From NCBI GenBank assembly GCA_003161435.1, contig PMOS01000012.1, positions 186,001 through 250,000 of the forward strand: a stretch of DNA of 64,000 nucleotides, written 5' to 3'. This stretch comes from Vulcanimicrobiota bacterium. GTDB taxonomy: Bacteria > Vulcanimicrobiota > Vulcanimicrobiia > Vulcanimicrobiales > Vulcanimicrobiaceae. Shown one piece after another: positions 16,772 through 24,018 of the stretch. How positions within the stretch are numbered: the first letter of the stretch is position 1; each line of letters begins with the position of its first letter. The notes below the pieces were generated by a model. It saw only the letters and a list, made by a program, of their open reading frames with translations, searched no databases and had not been told where the DNA came from. A program made the translations under genes and the position numbers.

Positions 16772-18013
16772 TCAGCGGAAGAGGCTGACCACCGACTGTG
16801 CGTTCTGGTTTGCCTGAGCCAGGACCGACGTACCGACCTGCACCAGGATCTGATCCCTGGTGTAGGCGGTCGTCTCGGCACCGACGTTGAGGTCGCGAAT
16901 CGCGGACTCGGACGCCGTCAGATTGACTGAAGCCGTCGTGTCGTTGCTCTGGTCTTCCTGCAGGCGGACGATCGTCGCGCCGAGCTGTGCGCGCTGCGCG
17001 AGTACGCTCTGGAGCGCGTTGTCGATCTGCCCGATCGAGTCCTCGGCCGCGAGCGAGCCGTTCGGGAAGGTCCCGGCGGCACCGGCCGGCCCGATCAGGT
17101 TGACGTTCGCGATGCGCAGCGAGGACGTCGACGTGTCGATGAAGCCGACTTGGATCGTCGCGCCTTCCGAAGCGCCCGACTGGAAGTTGAACGCCGGCGA
17201 GTTCGGGTTCGAGGCAGCGGCCACGAACTGGCTGATCTTGAGGAACGAGGTGACTCCGACGTCGAGCGTTCCCGCCACGCCGAACCCGATCGTGACCCCG
17301 TCGACGACGGTGGCCGCGGCGGACGTGCCGGCGGTCAGCGTGATCGTCGAGATGGCAACCGTGTTCGCCGAGCTGTTGAAGAACGAGACGATGAGCCCCT
17401 GCGTGCTCGAGTTCAGCTGAGCGACCTGGACTTCGATCGTTCCGTCCGCGACCGTCGCGTTCGATGCGGTCGCAGCGAACGAGATCTGGGTCGGATCGAT
17501 CAGCGTGCCGCCGCCTGCGAGGTCGGCGTTCGACGTCACGACGGCGTTCACGTCGACTTCCTGCTGGAAGCCGGCATGCGAACCGTCGAGCAGGTTCTGC
17601 CCGTTGAAGTTCGTGTTCTGCGAGATGCGGTTGACTTCGAGCAGCAGCTGCTGCACTTCATCTTGCAGGTTGGTGCGGTCGTTCGTCGACGTGATGTCGG
17701 ACGCGCCCTCGACCGCGAGAGTGCGGATGCGCTGCAGGATGTCGGTCGTCGTCGAGAGCGCGCCTTCGGCGACTTGCGCCGCGTTGGTCGCGTCTTGGAC
17801 GTTCTGCGCGCCCTGGTCGAAGCCGTTGACCTGCGCTTGCAGGGATTCGGCGATCGCGAGGCCCGACGGATCGTCGGCCGCGGTGTTGATGCGAAGACCG
17901 CTGGACAGCCGGTCTACGGCGGTTCCGAGGGCCTGCTGGTTTCGATTCAGGTTGAGACTTGCTTGATTCGCCAACAGATTGTTGGCGATTGAAAGCCCAC
18001 CAATGCCGGACAT
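16772..18013 (-). CDS. fliC: Flagellin
   Basis: A 413-residue flagellin. The N-terminal D0/D1 part has ANNLLANQASLNLNRNQQAL and DRLSSGLRINTAADDPSGLA. The C-terminal part has LTASESAIRDLNVGAETTAY and ends in NQNAQSVVSLFR. The central about 170 residues are variable, Ser/Thr-rich, and a plausible target of O-glycosylation. The start ATG has GGAGGA five bases upstream. Transcription is from a sigma-28-type promoter at 18077-18104, and a strong terminator follows. With fliW and csrA immediately upstream, translation is probably under CsrA control at the GGA sites of the leader. Confidence 0.97.
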   Translation of the reverse strand: MSGIGGLSIANNLLANQASLNLNRNQQALGTAVDRLSSGLRINTAADDPSGLAIAESLQAQVNGFDQGAQNVQDATNAAQVAEGALSTTTDILQRIRTLAVEGASDITSTNDRTNLQDEVQQLLLEVNRISQNTNFNGQNLLDGSHAGFQQEVDVNAVVTSNADLAGGGTLIDPTQISFAATASNATVADGTIEVQVAQLNSSTQGLIVSFFNSSANTVAISTITLTAGTSAAATVVDGVTIGFGVAGTLDVGVTSFLKISQFVAAASNPNSPAFNFQSGASEGATIQVGFIDTSTSSLRIANVNLIGPAGAAGTFPNGSLAAEDSIGQIDNALQSVLAQRAQLGATIVRLQEDQSNDTTASVNLTASESAIRDLNVGAETTAYTRDQILVQVGTSVLAQANQNAQSVVSLFR

Positions 18014-18060
18014 GTGTTTCCTCCGTGATCACACGCGTGTAGAACGAGAGTGCTTTCCGA
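18014..18060 (-). promoter_or_regulatory. fliC leader with probable CsrA sites
   Basis: The leader RNA contains GGA three times: in GGGAGGA, in a loop of GAGT-CGGAAAGC-ACTC (18045-18060 region), and in the ribosome binding site ACGGAGGA. CsrA dimers usually bridge one hairpin-loop GGA and the one at the Shine-Dalgarno. The DNA also shows adjacent palindromes GTGATCAC and ACACGCGTGT (18025-18040) of unknown meaning. The binding is inferred from sequence and gene context. Confidence 0.55.
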
Positions 18061-18076
18061 CTCGTCCTCCCTTGCT

Positions 18077-18104
18077 AATTCGGCGACATGATTGCCGAAC
18101 TTTA
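18077..18104 (-). promoter_or_regulatory. Sigma-28-type promoter of fliC
   Basis: On the minus strand TAAAGTTC (18097-18104), 12 bases, then GCCGAATT (18077-18084). This closely follows the FliA consensus (TAAAGTTT, 11 bases, GCCGATAA) with one extra spacer base. The flagellin start codon is 64 bases beyond the -10 box. Confidence 0.85.
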
Positions 18105-18112
18105 GCCGTTAC

Positions 18113-18442
18113 CGCCTCCGCTTCGCTGCGCTCCGCTACGGCAGGATGGAACGCCTCCGCTGCGCGGAGGACCTGAGATTGCGCTCCGCTCCACTACGTC
18201 CTGATGAGGGCGCCGCGCTTCGCGACGGGCCTCCGCTGCGCTACCGCTCCGCGGAGGCGCTCCGCGTGGTCGAAGGGGAGATATCCTTCGTGCCGTAGCG
18301 CGAGCGCGTCGGCGAGCGGTGCGAAGCGCCTCCGCGGAGCGGAGGCCCCTCGCGAAGCGCGGCGCCCTCCTTACGGCCGAAGCGGAGCCGACCGTAGCGG
18401 AGCGAAGCGGAGCCTTCCTTCATGCCGTAGCGAAGCGGAGGC
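18113..18442. repeat. Nested imperfect palindrome between csrA and fliC
   Basis: This stretch of about 330 bases has no gene. CGCCTCCGCTTCGCT with CTACGGCA (18113-18145) reappears inverted at 18418-18442. An inner pair of about 30 bases, GAGGGCGCCGCGCTTCGCGA then GGGCCTCCGCT (18206-18238), is inverted at 18330-18371. Many short CTCCGCT/AGCGGAG units fill the arms. It could act as a structured terminator between csrA and fliC, or be a repeat insertion. Confidence 0.75.
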
Positions 18443-18471
18443 GTTTGCGGCGCAGCGACGCGGAGGCGACT

Positions 18472-18732
18472 CTACTCCTTAGGGGTGCTGCGCCGCGTCT
18501 TCGAGAGGTCGGCGACTTTTGCGCGCTCGGCCGCGGGTTTGGGCTGCGGGTCGCCGACGGCGGCGCGATTGGTGCGCTGGATCTCGTCGTACACCTCGGA
18601 GCGGTGCACCGGGATCGTCCGCGGCGCTTCGATCCCCAGCTTCACGGTATCGCGATCGACCGCGACGACGACGATTCGGACGTCGTCACCGATCATGATC
18701 GCTTGATTGAGCTTTCGGCTGAGGACTAGCAG
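18472..18732 (-). CDS. csrA: Carbon storage regulator CsrA, with CTG start
   Basis: The translated sequence [20 protein letters not shown] is a textbook CsrA N terminus if the first codon, CTG at 18732, is read as Met (family: MLVLSRK). GGAGGG ends four bases upstream of this CTG. No ATG, GTG or TTG is in frame upstream; the first ATG is internal at residue 14 and would delete beta strand 1. The protein would be 86 residues, with an unusually long Lys/Arg/Pro-rich tail after VYDEIQRTN. CsrA dimers bind GGA in mRNA leaders, classically flagellin mRNA. It lies between fliW and fliC, the standard FliW-CsrA-flagellin module. Confidence 0.9.
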   Translation of the reverse strand: MLVLSRKLNQAIMIGDDVRIVVVAVDRDTVKLGIEAPRTIPVHRSEVYDEIQRTNRAAVGDPQPKPAAERAKVADLSKTRRSTPKE

Positions 18733-18734
18733 GA

Positions 18735-18762
18735 CGCCCTCCGTGGCTAAAGACGGAGGGCG
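18735..18762 (-). promoter_or_regulatory. RNA hairpin covering the csrA ribosome binding site
   Basis: A perfect 10-bp inverted repeat CGCCCTCCGT/ACGGAGGGCG with an 8-base loop lies directly before csrA. The 3' arm in the RNA contains the GGAGGG site. Folding would block csrA translation. There is no U tract, so it is less like a terminator. It may give translational control of csrA or coupling to fliW translation. Confidence 0.7.
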
Positions 18763-18780
18763 GCCTTCCCGGTGACGGTT

Positions 18781-19278
18781 CTAGGCTCCCGCCGTCGCGG
18801 CGGGGGCTTTGCGCGGGATCGGAGTCCGGACCGAGTAGCCCCCGGTTTCGAGGGTCACTTGCCGGCCGGTCCGCGTGCGCAGGTTGACCACGATCGGGGC
18901 CAGCAGGTTCATCGTCATCTCGGCGGCGCCGGGGCTGACCACCACGACGCAGAGCGTCGCGAAGTCCTCGGGCCGGCCCAGGTCCAGCGAGCTGGTCGCG
19001 TAGGGCGGAAGCCTCGGCGCGTACTCGGGGAAGATCTGCCAGGGATCGGCGGCCGGCAAGGCGATCGCCGGGTCGTCGAGGCTTTGCAGCCAGACGAACC
19101 GCTCTTGGCCTTCGAGATTCAGCGCGATGAAGCGCCGCAGCAAGGCGAAGCCCGGCAACCCCCAGGGGAAGTCGAGAACCTCGGATTCTCGGTACGAGCA
19201 GGTGCCGAATCGAGGCAGGTTCACGGTCACGATTCGGTCGGCGGACTCCACGGTCGTCTCCGTAACGCTCAAAGTCAT
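18781..19278 (-). CDS. fliW: Flagellar assembly factor FliW
   Basis: A 165-residue FliW: ESEVLDFPWGLPGFALLRRF, LQSLDDPAIALPAADPW and a C-terminal NLLAPIVVNLRTRTGRQV, all family hallmarks. FliW binds either free flagellin or CsrA. When flagellin is exported, the released FliW inhibits CsrA and lets flagellin translation proceed. It starts three bases before the flgL stop region and precedes csrA. The normal length is about 150, so a 15-residue tail is extra. Confidence 0.94.
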   Translation of the reverse strand: MTLSVTETTVESADRIVTVNLPRFGTCSYRESEVLDFPWGLPGFALLRRFIALNLEGQERFVWLQSLDDPAIALPAADPWQIFPEYAPRLPPYATSSLDLGRPEDFATLCVVVVSPGAAEMTMNLLAPIVVNLRTRTGRQVTLETGGYSVRTPIPRKAPAATAGA

Positions 19279-19280
19279 CC

Positions 19281-20618
19281 TCAGGTCAGGTAGTCGAAGA
19301 GGGTTTTTCCCTCGAGGCGGTTCGTGGTATCGTACGCCGCCTGAAGGGCAGTCTGCGTGGCGGTGAACTTCGTGGTCGCCGCGGCGACGTTTACATCCTC
19401 GATCCCCGACTCCACATTCGTATTATCGGTAATGGACGTCTGGAGTTGATCCCCGATCGACGACAGCGTCTGGATGCGCGAGCCGATCACCGAGCGAGCG
19501 TTCAGGACCGTATTGAGCACGTTGCTGACGTCGCCGAGCTGGGTCGAGACGTTCTGCACCATGTCGGCCTGATTCGTGCTCGACGTGCTGGCCAGGTGAA
19601 AGACCGCCGTCAGGTTGCCGGCGTTGGTGGCCCCGGGCGATGCGACGTCGCTGACGTAGAACGAGCCCGTCCCGGTCAGCGTGACCTTCTGCGTGCTGGG
19701 ATCGAACGACGCCGTGACACCGGTTTGCGCCGTGACGGCGTTGATCGCGCCCACGACGCTACCGGCACCGCCGTCGAGCGGCGCATTGGCGGGCACGGTC
19801 ACCGTCTGCACCGATTGGACGCCGTTGACCTCGCCGTTGATCTGCAGCGAGAAGTTGCCCGAGCTGTCGGGGACCGGCGTGGTGGCGAACGTGTTCGCTG
19901 CATTGAGCAGCGTCGGCGCCGGCGAGGCGGCACCGTAGACCACGGCGCCGGCCTGGTTGATCGCCTGCGTGCTCTCGTCGGCCGCCGTGTCGTTCTTCAG
20001 CGTGTCGCGCAGCCGGATCAGCGTCTGGAACACATCGGGCGAACCGTCCGAGCTGTTGTAGTTGAACGCCGACTGGAACGTCGTTGAAAGGGCGAACTGC
20101 TGGTTGTTGTAGACCAGCTGGCCCTGAGCTTGCTCGTTCCCGGTGAACGTCACGCCGGTGATGGGATTGCCCTGCGCGACGGCGGGCGGCGCAGCGCTCG
20201 TCGACGTCCCGGCAAACACGTATTTGCCGGCGTACTGCGTGTTGCCGATCGCGATCGCCTGTTGGAGCAGTTGGTCGACCTGGTCGGCCAGCGAGCTGCG
20301 CTGACTGGCGCTCAGGGTGTCGCTCGCGCCCTGCGTCGCCAACGTCTGCGCGCTCTGCATCACCGACGTGAGGCTGCTCAGCGAGCTGTCGGTCTGGGTG
20401 AGCTCGGAGACCGCGTTCTGAACATTCGTCGACTGCTGCGTCGTCGTGTCGATCGTGACGTGCAGTTGCAGATCCTCGGCGATCTGGCTCGGATCGTCGC
20501 TGGGCGCGCTGACCTGCTTGCCGCTCGAGAGCTGCTGTCCCAGCTGGGCATAGAGCGAGGTTTGATCGTCGATCGCCGCCGTCTGCTGCGCGTAGATCGT
20601 CGAGGTTGCGATGCGCAT
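19281..20618 (-). CDS. flgL: Hook-filament junction protein FlgL
   Basis: A 445-residue FlgL (HAP3) with a flagellin-like N terminus MRIATSTIYAQQTAAIDDQT and SSGKQVSAPSDDPSQIAEDL, and the helical C terminus ATTKFTATQTALQAAYDTTN ending in KTLFDYLT. It is extended compared with enteric FlgL (about 317) by a middle Ser/Thr-rich beta insertion. FlgL forms the junction ring between FlgK and the filament. It follows flgK by 16 bases. Confidence 0.93.
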   Translation of the reverse strand: MRIATSTIYAQQTAAIDDQTSLYAQLGQQLSSGKQVSAPSDDPSQIAEDLQLHVTIDTTTQQSTNVQNAVSELTQTDSSLSSLTSVMQSAQTLATQGASDTLSASQRSSLADQVDQLLQQAIAIGNTQYAGKYVFAGTSTSAAPPAVAQGNPITGVTFTGNEQAQGQLVYNNQQFALSTTFQSAFNYNSSDGSPDVFQTLIRLRDTLKNDTAADESTQAINQAGAVVYGAASPAPTLLNAANTFATTPVPDSSGNFSLQINGEVNGVQSVQTVTVPANAPLDGGAGSVVGAINAVTAQTGVTASFDPSTQKVTLTGTGSFYVSDVASPGATNAGNLTAVFHLASTSSTNQADMVQNVSTQLGDVSNVLNTVLNARSVIGSRIQTLSSIGDQLQTSITDNTNVESGIEDVNVAAATTKFTATQTALQAAYDTTNRLEGKTLFDYLT

Positions 20619-20634
20619 CGTGCTCCTTCGTTTC

Positions 20635-22785
20635 CTACGGTGTCGGGATGAGAGCGATCGCCGTCGTCAGCAACGTCTCGATCACATTGAGCGTCTTGGC
20701 CGCGGCTTGATACGCGTTCTGGTACTGGACCAGATTTTGCGTCTCTTCGTCGATGTTGATCCCGTCGACGCCCTGGCGAACCGAGTTGATGTTCGACGCG
20801 AGGGTCGTCTGGGATGACGCGCCGGTCGTAGCGTTGGACGTGTCGGTGCCGATCTGGGTGACCAGCCCGCCGTAATATGCACCCAGGGTCTGCGACGGGG
20901 TGCTGGCGATCGAGTAGTTCGCGGCGTGCGCCTTGGTCGCGGTGAAGGTGATCGAGCCCGTCGTTCGGTCGACCGCGGTCACGACGACGTTCTCTGCGTT
21001 GGCCGTCCCGCCGTCGAGCGTGAGGACTTGCCCGACCCCCACCTGCGCGAACGTTCCGGCCGGTGCCGCCACCGTCACGCTACCCGCAGCGATTGCGGCC
21101 GGCGCCGTGTACTGCAGCGGCGGGACCCCGACGTTGGCGGCAAAGAGCGTGATCGCCGAATTCGCGGCGCCGTTGTCGCCGGCGCCGAGCGCGTTGGTGT
21201 CGTCCTGCACCACGCCGCTGATCTTTGCGGCGCCCAGCACGCTCAGCAGCGAGGACGTGGTCGTCCCCTGCGGAGCGTTCGCGGCCACCACGGCGTTCGA
21301 GTCGGTGATGGTGAACTGCGGCGACGAGGGAGCTGCCTGCTGCGCGCGCAGCAACGGGCCTTCGTTGTTCGGGTCGCGCGTGAAGACGATCTTCTGCGCG
21401 GTGCTGTCGAACGACGCCGTGACGCCGAGCTGCGCCGCGTTGAAGCTGGTGACGAACTGGTCGACGGTGGTTGCGTTGCCGCCCGCTCCCCAGTTGTACG
21501 CGAACGTCTGATTGACGCCGTTCACCGTCACGGTCAACTGGCTGCCGGCGGGGCTCGCCCCGGCCGCCGGGTACGCGAACGTCGGCGAGCCGGCCGCATT
21601 GAAGATCGGCGCCGACGTGTCGACGGTGTTGTTCGCCGAGTTCATGGCGACGGTCAGGTTGCCGGCCGAGGTCGAGGTGAGCGCGGCCGGCAACTGCGCG
21701 GCGTCGGTGATCCCGACCTGGATGTTCGTCGCCGTGATCGTACCGTTCGCGTTCACCGGCTGCAGCAGGGCGGTTCCGGGATTGCCGTTGGCGTCGTAGG
21801 CCGACGTCGTGATCCGGTTGATCGCCGTCGCCGTTGCGTTTGCGAAGTTGTCGAGCTGCTGCCCGTAACTGGTGAGGTTGTTGTTGTACAAGTCGACGTA
21901 TGCGCCGAGCTGGCCGCTGCCGACGGCCACCGGCACCGGGTTCGACGGGTTCGGGTCGCCGGTGATTCCGACGACCAGCGACGGATTCCCTGAAGCGTCG
22001 GTGCCGACCACCGGCGCCGCAAGATGGTAGGCGCTCGTGTCGTTGACGACGGCGCGTCCGCCGATCGTCACCAGCGTCGAACCGTTGGCTTGCACCGACG
22101 TCTGCGTCGAAACCAACTGCGAGAGCTGATCGATCAGTTGGTCGCGCTCATCCTCGTACGTGTTCGGATTGTCTCCGACGGCCGTCGAGGCGCGTATCTG
22201 TCCGTTCAGGGCGGCGATCTGGTCGATCAGGCCGTTGGCCTGGTTCACGACGCCGGAGGCCTGTTGGATCGCGGTCGTCTTCGCGGTCTGGACGGCGGCG
22301 CCGACAGAGTTCAACTGCGCAACGAACGTCTGCGCGGCGCTGATCACGTTGCCGCGCGCCGCCGTGCCGCCGGATTGATCGCTCGACGGCGTCGACGCGA
22401 GCGCCGTGAACGCCGTCTGCAGCGCCGAGAACGCGGTGTTGATCCCGTTGCTGGGTTCGCCGAACGCCGACTGCAGCGAGGTGAGTTGCTGCTGCTCGAC
22501 CGTGTAGTAATTCTGCGCGGCGGTCGCGCCCCGGAACAGCCCGTCGTACGAATCCTGATGGATCCGGGTGATCGAGGAGACGACGACGCCGCCGCCCTGC
22601 GTACCGGGTCCCTGCCACGTCGCGTAGCCCGGCGACCCGACGATCGGCGGCGCCTCGCTCAGGTTGACCACCTGCCGCGACGCGCCCGGGGTGTTGATGT
22701 TCGCGATGTTGCTGGAAGTCGTGTCCGACGCTTCCTGAAACGCCGCGAGCGCGCTGCCCGCGACGTTCAATCCGAAGAAACTCAT
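20635..22785 (-). CDS. flgK: Hook-filament junction protein FlgK
   Basis: A 716-residue FlgK (HAP1). The N terminus SFFGLNVAGSALAAFQEASD and NIANINTPGASRQVV is the rod/hook-type motif, and the C terminus VDGINIDEETQNLVQYQNAY with AAKTLNVIETLL is diagnostic. FlgK is the first junction protein on the hook. The large central insertion is of unknown structure. Its ATG overlaps the flgN stop by four bases. Confidence 0.95.
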   Translation of the reverse strand: MSFFGLNVAGSALAAFQEASDTTSSNIANINTPGASRQVVNLSEAPPIVGSPGYATWQGPGTQGGGVVVSSITRIHQDSYDGLFRGATAAQNYYTVEQQQLTSLQSAFGEPSNGINTAFSALQTAFTALASTPSSDQSGGTAARGNVISAAQTFVAQLNSVGAAVQTAKTTAIQQASGVVNQANGLIDQIAALNGQIRASTAVGDNPNTYEDERDQLIDQLSQLVSTQTSVQANGSTLVTIGGRAVVNDTSAYHLAAPVVGTDASGNPSLVVGITGDPNPSNPVPVAVGSGQLGAYVDLYNNNLTSYGQQLDNFANATATAINRITTSAYDANGNPGTALLQPVNANGTITATNIQVGITDAAQLPAALTSTSAGNLTVAMNSANNTVDTSAPIFNAAGSPTFAYPAAGASPAGSQLTVTVNGVNQTFAYNWGAGGNATTVDQFVTSFNAAQLGVTASFDSTAQKIVFTRDPNNEGPLLRAQQAAPSSPQFTITDSNAVVAANAPQGTTTSSLLSVLGAAKISGVVQDDTNALGAGDNGAANSAITLFAANVGVPPLQYTAPAAIAAGSVTVAAPAGTFAQVGVGQVLTLDGGTANAENVVVTAVDRTTGSITFTATKAHAANYSIASTPSQTLGAYYGGLVTQIGTDTSNATTGASSQTTLASNINSVRQGVDGINIDEETQNLVQYQNAYQAAAKTLNVIETLLTTAIALIPTP

Positions 22786-23258
22786 GCTCGACGGCTCACG
22801 ATGACGCTTCCCTCAGGCGGCGGCACGATGCCGCGACGCCGATAGGTGCCGGTTTGTTCGGTTCCGGCGCGCTGCAGCACCGCAACGGTTCGTGCCAGGC
22901 GCTCGAGGCCGGCCAGAATCAGGGACTTGTTGTTCGATACGGTCAAGCGCAGCTCGGTACCACGCGTGCCGAGCTGGTGCACCGTGCCGTGCAGCCAGCG
23001 GCGCAGCGAAGCCGGCGCGTAGGCGCAGACTTGCTCCATGGTGAGGTTGCCGAAGCCGGCGCGCTGCATCGCGACGCGTTGCGCGAACGCCGTACCGTGC
23101 AGGACGCGCTGCGCTTCCAGTCGCCGTTCGGCGGCTTCGATCGCGGCCGGGTTGTTGCGCACCAGCGCGTCGGTCAGCCGCAGTGCGGCGACGTTGAGCT
23201 CGGCGAGCAGCCGGTTCTCCTCGCCGACGAGCCGCGCGAACTGCTGCCACTGGCTCAT
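22782..23258 (-). CDS. flgN: FlgN-type flagellar export chaperone
   Basis: A 158-residue helical protein with FlgN-like features: LVGEENRLLAELNVAALRLT at the N terminus and SNNKSLILAGLERLARTVAV near the C terminus, the segment that binds FlgK and FlgL. It sits between flgM and flgK, overlapping flgK by ATGA. FlgN keeps FlgK/FlgL soluble and feeds them to the export ATPase. Confidence 0.85.
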   Translation of the reverse strand: MSQWQQFARLVGEENRLLAELNVAALRLTDALVRNNPAAIEAAERRLEAQRVLHGTAFAQRVAMQRAGFGNLTMEQVCAYAPASLRRWLHGTVHQLGTRGTELRLTVSNNKSLILAGLERLARTVAVLQRAGTEQTGTYRRRGIVPPPEGSVIVSRRA

Positions 23259-23289
23259 CGCGTCCCCCGACGGGGAACGCGCGCCGTCG

Positions 23290-23577
23290 TCAGACCGCGG
23301 CGGCGAGGATCAGACGACCCAGCAGCTTCTCGACGATCTGGTCGGTCGAGACGTAGTAGCGACCCTCGGAGATCTGTCGGCGCAGGCGCTCGACCAGGTC
23401 GGGCCGGTAGAACGGCTCGGATGTCACAGACGAGAACAGATCGGCCAGCGACGCGGCCTCCGCGGATGGATCGAAGGTATCGGCCGTCTCCACCGCAGCC
23501 GTCGCGACCGACGACTTCCGTTTCACCGTCTTGTAGGCGGTGACGGCGGAAGCGATCTCCGCCCGAGAGATGAACAT
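23290..23577 (-). CDS. flgM: Anti-sigma-28 factor FlgM
   Basis: A 95-residue protein whose C-terminal half RPDLVERLRRQISEGRYYVS with DQIVEKLLGRLI is the sigma-28-binding part of FlgM. FlgM holds sigma-28 inactive until the hook is finished and FlgM is exported. It is followed by flgN and preceded by a sigma-28-type promoter, the common autoregulated arrangement. AGAGG is the likely ribosome binding site, eleven bases before the ATG. Confidence 0.88.
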   Translation of the reverse strand: MFISRAEIASAVTAYKTVKRKSSVATAAVETADTFDPSAEAASLADLFSSVTSEPFYRPDLVERLRRQISEGRYYVSTDQIVEKLLGRLILAAAV

Positions 23578-23618
23578 TGGTTACGACGCCTCTTTTCCGT
23601 GCATCCGTGCTACAAGGC

Positions 23619-23646
23619 GTATCGTCGGCTCGTCGAAGGGACTTTA
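23619..23646 (-). promoter_or_regulatory. Sigma-28-type promoter of flgM
   Basis: On the minus strand TAAAGTCC (23639-23646), 12 bases, GACGATAC (23619-23626). The spacing is identical to the fliC, flaG and flgF promoters and the -10 matches six of eight bases of GCCGATAA. It lies between the flgJ stop (23668) and the flgM start (23577). Confidence 0.6.
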
Positions 23647-23667
23647 GTCCCCCAAGGCGCGGGCCAG

Positions 23668-24018
23668 TCACCGTTCGCTCTCCGGTTGGACGCGCGCCGA
23701 GGCCGCGGTTCCGGGATCGGCGAGGACCGAAGGGCGCAGTTCTTGTTCGAGCATCTTGCCGATGCCGAGCGACCCGCTTTTGGCCATTTCCTCAGCGCGC
23801 TTCTCGTCGAGCATGCCCGCAAACGTCTCTTCGGCGTTCGACGTTTTGCCGGTCAACGAGGTCGGCGGAGCGCTCTTGCGCATCTCTTTGAAGAGCATGT
23901 CGACGAACAGCGACTCCATTTGCTGCCCCGCCTGATGGAGCTTCACAAGCGCCTGTTGTTGCTGATTGGTGAGCGGGCGCACAGCTTGCACCCCCCCCGT
24001 CGCGGCCGTCGGATCCAC
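23668..24018 (-). CDS. flgJ: Rod-binding protein FlgJ, N-terminal type without muramidase
   Basis: A 116-residue protein with the rod-binding domain: LHQAGQQMESLFVDMLFKEM and TFAGMLDEKRAEEMAKSGSL. Only the FlgJ N-terminal domain is present; the muramidase half of enteric FlgJ is missing, as in many other phyla. It caps the growing rod. The GTG start directly follows the flgI stop (TGAGTG). Codons 7-10 contain a run of eight G (23991-23998), a possible slippage site. Confidence 0.88.
   Translation of the reverse strand: MDPTAATGGVQAVRPLTNQQQQALVKLHQAGQQMESLFVDMLFKEMRKSAPPTSLTGKTSNAEETFAGMLDEKRAEEMAKSGSLGIGKMLEQELRPSVLADPGTAASARVQPESER

Noticed and set aside
16686-16881. N-terminal extension of the GT2-TPR protein into fliC
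   Set aside because: It would start inside fliC and run through a strong intrinsic terminator; the residues there are Arg/Ser-rich shadow sequence.
18735-18762. Intrinsic terminator between fliW and csrA
   Set aside because: The stem is good, but no U tract follows and the 3' arm carries the csrA ribosome binding site, so control of translation is the better reading.
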